Origin: DATAYF01 sp036272735
GTDB taxonomy: Bacteria; Chloroflexota; Ktedonobacteria; Ktedonobacterales; Ktedonobacteraceae
Length of the DNA stretch: 14,474 nt
Direction of reading: 5' to 3'
Assembly (NCBI GenBank): GCA_036272735.1
Contig: DATAYF010000441.1
Location: 1 to 14,474 of the forward strand
Below are positions 6,819 to 14,006 of this stretch, piece after piece (within the stretch, counting starts at the first letter, position 1; the number at the start of each line of letters is the position of its first letter). The notes under the pieces are model-generated. The model searched no databases, was not told the DNA's origin, and worked only from the letters and a program-made list of their open reading frames with translations. Both the position numbers and the translations under genes were made by a program.

Positions 6819-6930
6819 TTGCTTGCTCCTGTGTCTCGCGTTCAGCTGTTCAGCCAGGAAATGTATTTCCGGCGCGACAACTTGCCCTTCCATTGCTTGC
6901 TCACGGGTCTCACGTTCATCCGTTCAGCCA
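6819..6930. repeat. Diverged 38-bp direct repeat upstream of the trehalose synthase gene
   Basis: Bases 6819-6856 and 6893-6930 match at 32 of 38 positions and are spaced 74 bp start to start. They lie in the 215-bp gap between the GT4 stop and the trehalose synthase start, ending about 20 bp from the latter. They could be promoter or regulator sites, or an old duplication. Confidence 0.65.
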
Positions 6931-7013
6931 GAGGATGAAGCAGCCCTGGGAGCAAGGGACCCTGGCACGCTTTCTCCCACCGCACCAGCATTACGAGAGG
7001 TGCCCACCTCTCA

Positions 7014-8183
7014 TCAGGCCGAGAATGCTGAGGTTGCCCCTGGCATCTCGGGTATCTCGGCGTCGTCCCTCACGCCACCTAGTGTGGCTTTGCTTTTCGT
7101 GATGACGTTGTGGTAGACCTGCAGGTAGCGTTCAGCCATGTGCCGTGCCGAGAAATGATCCTCCACATGTCGGCGCGCGCGCTCACGGTCAATCTCATCA
7201 ATCCGCGCCATCGATTGGACCATTTCCTCGAGCGTGTGCACCAGAAAGCCGGTCGTGCCGTGGATGATCACCTCGCGAGCAGCACCGCGGTCAAAAGCGA
7301 TCACCGGACAGCCGGAGTGCATGGCTTCCACCATCACCATGCCAAAGGGTTCCTCCCATTCAATCGGGTTCAAGAGGCCACGCGCCTGACGCAAGAGCTC
7401 GCGCTTTTGCTGCCGGTTGACTGGTCCAATATACCTGATCTGTTCCGTATCAAGGTGGGGGGCAATCATCTCCTGGAAGTAGCATCGTGAGCTCAGGACC
7501 GCCTGATCAATGGTGCCAGCGAGAATCAACGGCACGCCTGCGTGTTGTGCCGCGGCAATGGCAAGGTGAGCCCCTTTCTCACGAAAGAAGCGTCCCAGCC
7601 AGACGAAAAACGCTGCCCGCGGCTGACTTCGCGAAGCCGGAGCCAGGTGGTCAATGTCAAGCCCATTGTGGACCGTGCCGACAAAATCGAGCGGAAACGG
7701 GACGCGCGCCCGTGCACTTTCGCTGATTGCCACCATCGGCACAGAGGAAGCCCAATCCATATAATAGCCGTCAGCATCGCCCAGCCAGCCATCAGGCGTT
7801 TGATCAAAGGGAAAGCCACTGTGCAGCGTCGTGACGTGCGGCGTGGTCAATCTGGCAGTGAGCGGGAAAAGAGAGAGATCAGCGCTACAGGAAAGGTGCG
7901 TGTGGACCATATCAAAGGCGTGCGTCTGGATCTGTTCCAACGCCTTGTATAAATGATACAAGGCTTTCAGATGCATAGTCCACGGGATACCTTCCTGGCG
8001 CAGAGATCGGGGGAAAAAGGAGACGAGCCTGGCAGATGTTTTCGCATCCCCAGGGGCGAACAGGGTGACGTCATGCCCCTGGGCAACCTGTTGTTCCACC
8101 AGGTCAAAGAGCACCTGTTCCGTTCCTCCATAGGTTTCTGGTGGCAGCGGCAGCCATGGGGGCGCAATCTGAGCTATTTTCAC
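7014..8183 (-). CDS. GT4 family glycosyltransferase
   Basis: This 389-residue protein is a GT-B fold, retaining glycosyltransferase of family 4. The N-terminal acceptor domain begins KIAQIAPPWLPLPPETYGG, with the glycine-rich YGGTE loop at residues 18-22. The NG at 173-174 leads into the C-terminal nucleotide-sugar domain, with GRFFREKG (197-204), and the E278-x7-E286 motif in EEPFGMVMVEAMHSGCPVIA. The start is GTG 8183: AAGGAGG lies 5 nt upstream, and the family-like sequence begins with the next codon; the in-frame ATG at 8225 adds 14 unrelated residues. No membrane segment is visible. It lies between the GH65 enzyme and the trehalose synthase on the same strand but is separated from them by about 600 and 215 bp, so it may have its own promoter. 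The donor and acceptor cannot be read from sequence; a role in an alpha-glucoside or glycan pathway follows from context only. Confidence 0.85.
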   Translation of the reverse strand: MKIAQIAPPWLPLPPETYGGTEQVLFDLVEQQVAQGHDVTLFAPGDAKTSARLVSFFPRSLRQEGIPWTMHLKALYHLYKALEQIQTHAFDMVHTHLSCSADLSLFPLTARLTTPHVTTLHSGFPFDQTPDGWLGDADGYYMDWASSVPMVAISESARARVPFPLDFVGTVHNGLDIDHLAPASRSQPRAAFFVWLGRFFREKGAHLAIAAAQHAGVPLILAGTIDQAVLSSRCYFQEMIAPHLDTEQIRYIGPVNRQQKRELLRQARGLLNPIEWEEPFGMVMVEAMHSGCPVIAFDRGAAREVIIHGTTGFLVHTLEEMVQSMARIDEIDRERARRHVEDHFSARHMAERYLQVYHNVITKSKATLGGVRDDAEIPEMPGATSAFSA

Positions 8184-8784
8184 GGTTTCCTCCTTATTGC
8201 CTAGTTTTTCTGCAAACATGAGCACGGTGCTTGATGGGAGCTGTCAGCATGGTCCACACTGGTCATCGCGTTTGCCTGGGTGGTCGGCGGCAACGGTCGT
8301 TTTTCCGCTCTAAATTCATCTCTGGCGAAGGCTGTTTTGTTGCACCTCAATAGCTGAAATGCAAAAACGATCGATGACCTGCGCCTCGCCCGAGCATTGT
8401 GAGGGAGGGCACTTCATGCTCATGGGCAATGCGCAGGGATCGATTGGGACACGAGACCCTGCCAAGGCACTCCTTGGCCAGGATCGAGATTCGTGTGAAC
8501 TCCCTGGACTCCCCCATTCTATACTGGGAGGCAAGCACAGGCGCGCCTGAACCTCCCACTGTCGCCTGTTGCGCCCTCCACAACGAGGCAACCCATACAA
8601 CCCATACGCCCCCCTCATAGTGGTTCAACGCACAGGTTCCTGGGCGCATGCCATCGCTCTTGAGCCTGTTGGCACGCGTCGATGTGGCTTATCGGTGGGC
8701 ATCTTCAACAAGAGCAGGGAAGGGGGAGCGTGCTCTTCCTCCCCGGTGTCCTGGAGCGAGATGAGAATAGCGAAGCAAGCGTGA
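8184..8784. other. Gene-free stretch between the GH65 and GT4 genes
   Basis: About 600 bp without a convincing gene; the open frames on both strands give no family-like protein. It should hold the GT4 promoter and the GH65 terminator. Visible structures are a hairpin with 7-bp arms and a 4-nt loop (8461-8478), a 7-bp inverted repeat about 50 bp beyond the GH65 stop (8710-8716 with 8731-8737; no T-run), and an exact 9-bp tandem duplication at 8589-8606. Confidence 0.5.
8589..8606. repeat. 9-bp tandem duplication
   Basis: The unit caacccata is present at 8589-8597 and 8598-8606 without a mismatch, in non-coding DNA. Confidence 0.8.
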
Positions 8785-10875
8785 CTACGCGTCAAGAAAG
8801 GTGATCTGCGCATGGGGATCGCCGTGATGCGCCGTGAGACAGGCAGGACGACCGCGAATCCAGATGCGTTCGACCTTGATGCCTTGCCACCCGCTGGGCA
8901 TGACCACGCGATGCTCATACCAGCTTTCCGGATCTCCTGATCCCAGCCGTAAGCCAGGGAGCCCATACAGACAACTCATCAGAAAGCCACCCTGGTTGGT
9001 AATGAAGGGACCAACCAGGGGCCGATCAGGAGGTCGGGTCGGGGAATGCAGCCCGATCTCCTCGGTCATGCAGAAGGGATCGAAGACGAAGTCGGCATAG
9101 CCTCGTTCAAACAGACGCGCACTAAGATCGCGATCACCCAGCCGTGCCGCGTAGACACCAAAGAACGGTGAGAGCATCGGGGCACCCACATAATACTTCT
9201 CGGCCAATGGGAGATAATAGGCCAGGGTAGCCTTCTCGATCTGTTTTTCCACCCGATAGCCCACCGGGAACAACCCTGCGAGCGCCTCTGGTGTGGCACG
9301 TTCACTCTCTTTTTCCTTGGAAATGTCCCCCTCGTGGTTGAGAATGATATGGCGGCACTGATCGATGGGAATGACCAGGTGGTCGGCGATCTCTTCCCAA
9401 TACCTGGAGGCTTGCCGTCCAAGATGGCGGGCCAGCGCACAGGCTTCACGCAGGATCACCGAGGCGAGCATATTCGTGTAGGCGTTATTGTTGACCGCTC
9501 TGCCGGTTTCGGCAATCCCAGTAACCCGCAGCAGTTCATAGCCGCGTGGTGTTCTGATAACCCGACTTTCCAGCCATTGGGCCGCCCCTTTCAGGACCGG
9601 CCAGGCCTGCTGACGCTGAAACTCTTCATCTCCGGTCATATGAGCATACTGCGCAAAGGCAAAGGCTACATCCAGGGTCACATGGTCTTCAAACACATTG
9701 CCAGGTGACCAGGGAGGGGCTACCTCGTCACCAGTGAGTGGGCTGCTCTCCCAGGGAAATTGGAGGCCCTGGTAGCCCTGCAGTTTCGCATGCGCCCGCG
9801 CCGCTGGAAGGTGATCACTCCGATAGGTTAACATAGCATGGACAGCATCGGGCGCGGTGAACAGCAAGGGAGGCACGACAAAGGTCTCCAGATCCCACAT
9901 GACATGTCCATAATAGTAGTGATAGTTGAGCCAGCGAGCCAGGCCAAAGGGCGTGGTACTGCTCGGAGAGGAGTGATGAATAGACGTATGCAGGTAGAAA
10001 AAAGCGGCATCCGCCATTGCCTGCCAGCGTTGCTCTGCCCCTAGCAAACAGACGCGCCCTTTCCAGAGTTCTGCCCAGGCCGCGCGATTTTCCTCACGAA
10101 GTACCTCGAAGCCTCGTTCTTTGCCCAGGTAGGTCAGGCGCGTGGCCTGCCAGTCGGGTTCATGGTGATAGCAACTGGGGACCAGGCTGGCAATTTGGCG
10201 CAACAGATAGGGGCGACCAACATCGGCGTGAAAGACATACGCGGTGCTCAGCGGAATCTGATCGCCCCACTCATCGAGATCGCGCCGGGACCCATCACTG
10301 CCAAGCAGTTCGGTGATGTAGGCCACGCCACAGCTAGAGAGGTTCCCACGCATCTCCAGGCGGCCTGATCCGTCCACTCCGGCTCCAGGCAGGCGTGAGG
10401 CCCGTGCGTGCCAGGTTCCATCAATCCCCGTCGGATTGACGGTCGCTCGCAGCGTCAGATCACAGGGCTGATCGACCTGCACCCGGATTTCCTGTAGGAC
10501 CAGGCTGGGAATGGAACGGCTACAAAAGGTCAGGATTTCGACCTGAGCAGTCACTGCGTTGACCAGAAAGCGAAAGCGTGTGTGGAGTTCTCCGCACGCA
10601 AAGTCATAGCGCTGCTCTTCGTAGATGATCTGCTGGGGCGCATCAGAGAGCCAGGTGTGCTCTAGACGAAGGTCTCCACTGAGCGGATAGGGGACAAAAG
10701 GTGTGCTATCAATATGGATGAGAGGATGGTCACCTACGCACCCATTTAAAATGGCGACCCCCGACTGCAGAGGGATCTGGCGCACGCGTAATCCGATCAG
10801 CCCATTGGAAAGGTAGGCTGGAAGCGCGTCCGGGCAAAATGACGTCACTGAAGGTGGGCTGATAGGACTGGTCAA
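8785..10875 (-). CDS. GH65 family glycoside hydrolase or phosphorylase
   Basis: The protein (696 residues from TTG 10875; 703 from ATG 10896) has the GH65 layout: an N-terminal beta-sandwich (LPAYLSNGLIGLRV near residue 25), a helical linker, then the (alpha/alpha)6 barrel. Barrel motifs, numbered from the ATG, are GHVMWDLETFVVPPLL (330-345), QGLQFPWESSPLTGDE (376-391) and VFEDHVTLDVAFAFAQY (401-417). E403 aligns with the general acid of GH65 maltose phosphorylases. ITNQGGFLMSCLYGLPGLRL (632-651) closes the barrel. GH65 includes trehalose, kojibiose and maltose phosphorylases as well as hydrolases. The phosphate-binding Ser/His loop of phosphorylases is not evident, and the TEEIGL stretch looks more like the hydrolytic acid trehalase/PGGHG branch, so hydrolysis is my weak preference. 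AGGAGG 8 nt before the TTG favours that start; the ATG has no ribosome site. With the trehalose synthase on the same strand, trehalose or a related disaccharide is a sensible substrate. Confidence 0.88.
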   Translation of the reverse strand: MTSPISPPSVTSFCPDALPAYLSNGLIGLRVRQIPLQSGVAILNGCVGDHPLIHIDSTPFVPYPLSGDLRLEHTWLSDAPQQIIYEEQRYDFACGELHTRFRFLVNAVTAQVEILTFCSRSIPSLVLQEIRVQVDQPCDLTLRATVNPTGIDGTWHARASRLPGAGVDGSGRLEMRGNLSSCGVAYITELLGSDGSRRDLDEWGDQIPLSTAYVFHADVGRPYLLRQIASLVPSCYHHEPDWQATRLTYLGKERGFEVLREENRAAWAELWKGRVCLLGAEQRWQAMADAAFFYLHTSIHHSSPSSTTPFGLARWLNYHYYYGHVMWDLETFVVPPLLFTAPDAVHAMLTYRSDHLPAARAHAKLQGYQGLQFPWESSPLTGDEVAPPWSPGNVFEDHVTLDVAFAFAQYAHMTGDEEFQRQQAWPVLKGAAQWLESRVIRTPRGYELLRVTGIAETGRAVNNNAYTNMLASVILREACALARHLGRQASRYWEEIADHLVIPIDQCRHIILNHEGDISKEKESERATPEALAGLFPVGYRVEKQIEKATLAYYLPLAEKYYVGAPMLSPFFGVYAARLGDRDLSARLFERGYADFVFDPFCMTEEIGLHSPTRPPDRPLVGPFITNQGGFLMSCLYGLPGLRLGSGDPESWYEHRVVMPSGWQGIKVERIWIRGRPACLTAHHGDPHAQITFLDA

Positions 10876-10883
10876 AGTCGTGG

Positions 10884-10889
10884 CCTCCT
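10884..10889 (-). promoter_or_regulatory. Ribosome-binding site that points to a TTG start for the GH65 gene
   Basis: A full AGGAGG on the minus strand lies inside the first codons of the longer ORF (ATG 10896), 8 nt upstream of an in-frame TTG at 10875. The ATG itself is preceded by no purine-rich site. Confidence 0.65.
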
Positions 10890-10896
10890 GTATCAT

Positions 10897-11160
10897 TGAC
10901 TGCGCACGCTGGTACGCGGGAGATTCCCCTCATTATCTCCCTGCCTACGAGACGTGTTCCTGGGAACGTTTCTTTCTGCGGGTAGCACGAATGCGACGAA
11001 GCAATAGTTCCATTGCCTGCGTGCGTACCGCAATATGACGAGAATCCATTTCGCATTTGGAAATACATCTTTTTTTCTCGCGCTCTAAACTTACCTGCCC
11101 AGGCGAGCACGCGCGTCTCCACGCGCACTCGCCTCGCCTGGCGAACACCCACGGGCGAAT
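10897..11160. other. Gene-free stretch upstream of the GH65 gene, with a GC-rich hairpin
   Basis: No gene is supported here. A short basic frame (about 36 codons, rich in Arg and Lys, stop near 10945 on the minus strand) lacks a ribosome site. The clear structure is a stem-loop at 11099-11141: outer perfect 9-bp arms (11099-11107 with 11133-11141) and an inner 6-bp stem (11111-11116 with 11121-11126) with a 4-nt loop. It precedes the 5S-like segment. The GH65 promoter should lie in this stretch, but I could not place it. Confidence 0.5.
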
Positions 11161-11164
11161 GCAG

Positions 11165-11238
11165 GCGAACCGGTGGTGAGAGCGAAGGGGACCTACCCGT
11201 TCCCATCCCGCACACGGAAGTCAAGCCCTTCTGCGCCT
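11165..11238 (+). rRNA. rrf: Partial 5S rRNA (5' two-thirds only)
   Basis: The segment carries the most conserved part of bacterial 5S rRNA: the loop A-helix II region, then acctacccgttcccatcccg, cacacggaagtcaagccc and the closing ctgcgcc. Helix II forms between gcgaaggg and cccttctgcgc, and helix III/loop C have the usual sequence except for a C where most 5S genes have A (CCCGCACACGG). After 11238 the expected helix IV/V part (GATGGTACT and the 3' half of helix I) is absent, so about 45 nt are missing. No 23S sequence is present upstream. It is therefore a 5S fragment or pseudogene. The end coordinates are approximate. Confidence 0.72.
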
Positions 11239-11268
11239 AGACGCACTCGTCGAAAGATGGCCCATAAT

Positions 11269-11532
11269 GGGATCATAATATTTTTACCCAGCAAATTTCC
11301 CGCTAAGCAGATAACGTTTGGTGCAGTAGGGGTAAAATACGCATCATGACCTCTCAATCAGTCGCGAAGGTTGGCTCACATCCCAGATAGTAGGATGAGG
11401 AGTCATCTTTCCGCGTCGCTGGCTGCTCACGGACCTCGATCGAATGCAGCTTCTCCATGAGAATAGTGCTATTGTCTGCTATTTCTCTCTTTGCTTGGCG
11501 GGAAATTTGCTGGGTAAAAATATTATGACCCC
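11269..11532. mobile_element. 264-bp MITE-like element with 39-bp terminal inverted repeats
   Basis: Bases 11269-11307 and 11494-11532 are reverse complements at 37 of 39 positions (mismatches at 11272/11529 and 11304/11497). Such long, well-kept terminal repeats around 186 bp of non-coding core fit a miniature or internally deleted DNA transposon. A third degenerate copy of the outer end lies inside at 11329-11353. A minus-strand frame ending at 11354-11356 crosses the core; its peptide (around EKLHSIEVREQPATRKDDSS) matches no family I know and may be a transposase remnant. No target-site duplication is obvious. The element lies 20 bp beyond the chrA stop and 30 bp beyond the 5S fragment. 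It needs a transposase supplied in trans. Confidence 0.75.
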
Positions 11533-11552
11533 GACACTGCGCCATTCTCACT

Positions 11553-12827
11553 TCATCCTTTGAGCAACCAGAAACGGAGCACACCGATCACGGCTCCTGC
11601 CAGGATCAGCCACACCGAATTCAGTTTGAAACGCAGCAGGATCACAAAGGCAAGCAAGGCAATCACCCAGGTCAGGACATCGGTAAGCGCGTGCTGTCCA
11701 AGTTGGATGAGCACGCCGGTCATGAGTGCTAGCGAGGCGGCATTGACACCATCCAAGAGCGTACCCGTCCAGGCCGCCTGGCGTAAACGCGAAGCCACGG
11801 GATGAATGAGGGCAATTAACACAAACGAGGGCAGAAACATGGCCAGCGTTGCCAGCAACGCTGCCGGCCAGCCCCCAATGACATAGCCAATGAAGGTTGC
11901 CGTCGTAAAGACCGGCCCTGGCGTAAATTGCCCAATCGAGACAGCATCCAGCAGTTGCTTGTCAGTTAGCCAGTGCAGATTCTGCACCAGATCGGTGCGC
12001 AGAAATGCCAGCAAGGTGTACCCGCTGCCATAGACGACCGATCCCAGTTTGAGAAAGGTCAGAAAGACCAACCCCAAACTGATCGGTGCCGTCGCTACGA
12101 CAGCTCCGGCACCAATCTTGGCAATGAGCGGTTCCAGGGAAGCTCGTAGGTCAGCCAAAAGCAACGGAGCCGCAAAACTGGTGACGGACGTTTTTTTGCT
12201 CCTGTGCGAGATGAACAGACGCAGCACCCCGTAAAGCGCTGCTCCACCGAAGAGTAAGATCAGCACATTGACGCCCAGAAAATAGCAGACCAACACGAGG
12301 AAGGCGAGGCCCACCGCGAGTGGTCCTTTGAAGATCGTTCGCCCCAGATTCCAGATGGCTTGCGCGATAATCGCGACGACAACCGGTTGTATGCCATAAA
12401 AGAGCCAGTCGATCTGGGGCAGTGCTCCATAGGTCACATAGGCCCAGGCGAGTGCCAGCACAATGAGCATCGCTGGACCAATAAAGCAGATTCCGGCCAC
12501 GAGCAATCCGAGCCAGCCAGCACGCAGATAGCCCAGATAGATTGCCAGTTCCGTGGAGGAGGGGCCGGGAATGAGATTGGTAATCCCCATCAGATCGACA
12601 AAGCGTGCTGAACTTACCCAGCGGCGGCGCTCCACCACCTCGGTGCGCATCAAGGCAATATGGGCGGCTGGACCTCCAAAGGCCGTGAAGCCGAGACGGA
12701 GAAACAGCCCGATTACTTCAGCAAGATGGCGAGGCGAAGCAGCATGTTGCTCCTCGCTGTCAGCCTCCTTCTCGCTCCTGACTGGCACATCTTCCTGGGA
12801 ATGGTTGGTCTGGTTATGAGGCGTCAT
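11553..12827 (-). CDS. chrA: ChrA-type chromate transporter (CHR family)
   Basis: The 424-residue protein is a long-chain CHR transporter with two homologous halves of about six membrane segments each. The N-terminal half has GFTAFGGPAAHIA (46-58) and NLIPGPSSTELAIYLGY (84-100). The second half has LGSVVYGSGYTLLAFLRTDL (261-280) and GQFTPGPVFTTATFIGY (299-315). These FGGP and PGP signatures define the family, which exports chromate from the cytoplasm in characterised members; other oxyanions cannot be ruled out. The first ~33 residues are hydrophilic and poorly conserved. ATG 12827 has a GGAAGG site 7 nt upstream, inside the padR gene, and the two genes overlap by 14 bp, so expression is probably coupled. 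The MITE-like element begins 20 bp after the stop. Confidence 0.93.
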   Translation of the reverse strand: MTPHNQTNHSQEDVPVRSEKEADSEEQHAASPRHLAEVIGLFLRLGFTAFGGPAAHIALMRTEVVERRRWVSSARFVDLMGITNLIPGPSSTELAIYLGYLRAGWLGLLVAGICFIGPAMLIVLALAWAYVTYGALPQIDWLFYGIQPVVVAIIAQAIWNLGRTIFKGPLAVGLAFLVLVCYFLGVNVLILLFGGAALYGVLRLFISHRSKKTSVTSFAAPLLLADLRASLEPLIAKIGAGAVVATAPISLGLVFLTFLKLGSVVYGSGYTLLAFLRTDLVQNLHWLTDKQLLDAVSIGQFTPGPVFTTATFIGYVIGGWPAALLATLAMFLPSFVLIALIHPVASRLRQAAWTGTLLDGVNAASLALMTGVLIQLGQHALTDVLTWVIALLAFVILLRFKLNSVWLILAGAVIGVLRFWLLKG

Positions 12828-13215
12828 GGTCTATCCTTCCTGTCTGGAGAGGGTTTTCGTCCACGTTCGGAGGCTCTGTCTCTTCTTCCACTGGCTCAGG
12901 CAAAGAAGAGGGTTCCTGCCCTTCCAGCACTTCGCTGATCAGCTCGCGCAGCTTGGGCCGGGTCTCTTCAAGCAGGAGACGCCCTTGCTCAGTCGCACGG
13001 TAGTATTTGCGCACTTTGCCCTTCACGACCTGTGTGCTCACGCTCAGGTACCCTGCTTCCTCCATCATATGCAACACGGGATAGAGCGTCCCAGGGCTCA
13101 GATCATAGCCGTGACGTTTGAGTTCAGCGATCATCGCTGCCCCATAGATAGGTTCCTGTGTAGCATGATGCAAAATATGAATCTGGATAAATCCGAGAAA
13201 AAAAGCACGTAACAT
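12814..13215 (-). CDS. PadR family transcriptional regulator
   Basis: The 133-residue protein has the PadR winged helix-turn-helix: IYGAAMIAELKRHGYDLSPG leads into TLYPVLHMMEEAGYL (together about residues 23-57), and the wing KGKVRKYYRATEQG at 65-78. A helix follows for dimerisation (ETRPKLRELISEVLEG). The last ~30 residues are acidic and proline-rich, which is unusual and may be disordered. PadR proteins are dimeric repressors that often respond to toxic compounds and control a neighbouring exporter. Here the gene overlaps chrA by 14 bp, so it probably controls its own operon. The ATG at 13215 is the natural start because the MLRAFFLGF-type beginning is typical of the family; the ribosome site is weak (GAGG about 8 nt upstream). 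A promoter with operator-like repeats lies immediately upstream. Confidence 0.92.
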   Translation of the reverse strand: MLRAFFLGFIQIHILHHATQEPIYGAAMIAELKRHGYDLSPGTLYPVLHMMEEAGYLSVSTQVVKGKVRKYYRATEQGRLLLEETRPKLRELISEVLEGQEPSSLPEPVEEETEPPNVDENPLQTGRIDHDAS

Positions 13216-13227
13216 TGAAACGAACCT

Positions 13228-13277
13228 CGATATCGTATCGTGATCCTATCATAGCATCATTGGAAATGTGATAGCAA
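13228..13277 (-). promoter_or_regulatory. Promoter and probable PadR operator of padR-chrA
   Basis: On the minus strand a -35-like TTGCTA (13272-13277) and a -10-like TATGAT (13248-13253) are separated by 18 bp. Directly downstream, 13228-13247 holds overlapping gata/tatc repeats: the palindrome cgatatcg and a second gatacga-type half. Together with a TGAT-n3-ATCA dyad across the -10, these could be the site for autorepression. The start codon follows at 13215, giving a leader of about 25-30 nt. Confidence 0.6.
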
Positions 13278-13550
13278 GCGATGGACGGACCTGTTGTATG
13301 CGAAAAGGGACGGCAAGCGGTTCTTACCTCGCTCAAGCAGAGTCTCATCCCTCGTCTTTCCTGAGACGAAGCGTGACATCCATGTGAATGCGAGGGCCGT
13401 AGAACAGCAAGTAGATGGTTCAATTTCCTCTACCGAGCCGTGAAGAGATCTGACGCTACCGCACATTACAGAGGCGTGGGATCGACGTGAGCGTGCAGTG
13501 TTCACGCACAACTGGAGCGTACTGTTCCGGTTGTGCAAAGGAGCAAGACG
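13278..13550. other. Intergenic region between padR and the cupredoxin gene
   Basis: The two genes diverge from this region. A minus-strand frame (13257-13538) is open but resembles no family I know, runs over the cupredoxin ribosome site, and is not called. The only firm element is AAGGAG, 7 nt before the cupredoxin ATG. I did not find a convincing plus-strand promoter. Confidence 0.4.
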
Positions 13551-14006
13551 ATGAAAAGATGGCTAAGCCTTGTTGTGGTCGTCAGTTTCATCTCATTATT
13601 GTCCGCATGTGGTGAGTCTTCGACCCCTACCAAGGTACAGTACATACCACAATCGCGTTCCTTTACCATTGTGACCGTTCCGCTACTCACCAAAGAACAG
13701 CAGTCAACCTACCCCTTCTTGCAAAAAGACCCTGCGAAGGGAGGTGTCCTAGAGGGCAAGGAAGTTACAGTTTCCAACCAGAAACGCTCACCGTCTATCA
13801 AGGAGACACGGTGAAGATAACGTTTGTCAACCCAGAAAATGATGCCCATACCTTTGTCCTCAGTGCGTTTCATATCTCTCAGGCGCTTCCTGCTCAATCA
13901 ACCACGAACATGCAACACGAACATGCAATTTGTAGCAAACAAGGTCGGGACCTTCTCATTCATCTGTGATATTCCCATCCATACACCTTATATGGTATAT
14001 ACTTAA
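13551..14006 (+). pseudogene. Lipoprotein cupredoxin (blue copper-like), broken by two frameshifts
   Basis: The frame opens with a lipoprotein signal peptide ending in the lipobox LLSAC (Cys20), so the product would be anchored outside the membrane. After GVLEGKEVTV the family-like sequence jumps frame: FQPETLTVYQGDTVKITFVN, then DAHTFVLSAFHISQALPAQS. It jumps again into FVANKVGTFSFICDIPIH and TPYM. The His of AHTF and the Cys, His and Met of CDIPIHTPYM are the usual type-1 copper ligands. The first break is explained by one missing T at 13771-13773, the second by an exact 13-bp tandem duplication (13903-13928). As written, translation stops at 13814. The C-terminus (MVYT, stop 14004-14006) is a few residues shorter than usual. 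ATG 13551 has AAGGAG 7 nt upstream. Such proteins carry electrons or bind copper at the cell surface. Confidence 0.83.
13903..13928. repeat. 13-bp tandem duplication inside the cupredoxin gene
   Basis: Two identical copies of cacgaacatgcaa lie at 13903-13915 and 13916-13928. Removing one restores the reading frame (STTNMQ followed by FVANKVGTF). Confidence 0.92.

Noticed and set aside
10945..11061. Small basic peptide gene upstream of GH65
   Set aside because: It is Arg/Lys-rich and open, but has no ribosome site and no recognisable family.
11354..11584. 76-codon minus-strand frame across the MITE-like element
   Set aside because: It overlaps the 3' end of chrA and crosses a terminal repeat; the peptide is unknown. 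Kept only as a possible transposase remnant.
13257..13538. 93-codon minus-strand frame between padR and the cupredoxin gene
   Set aside because: It covers the padR promoter region and the cupredoxin ribosome site and resembles no known family.
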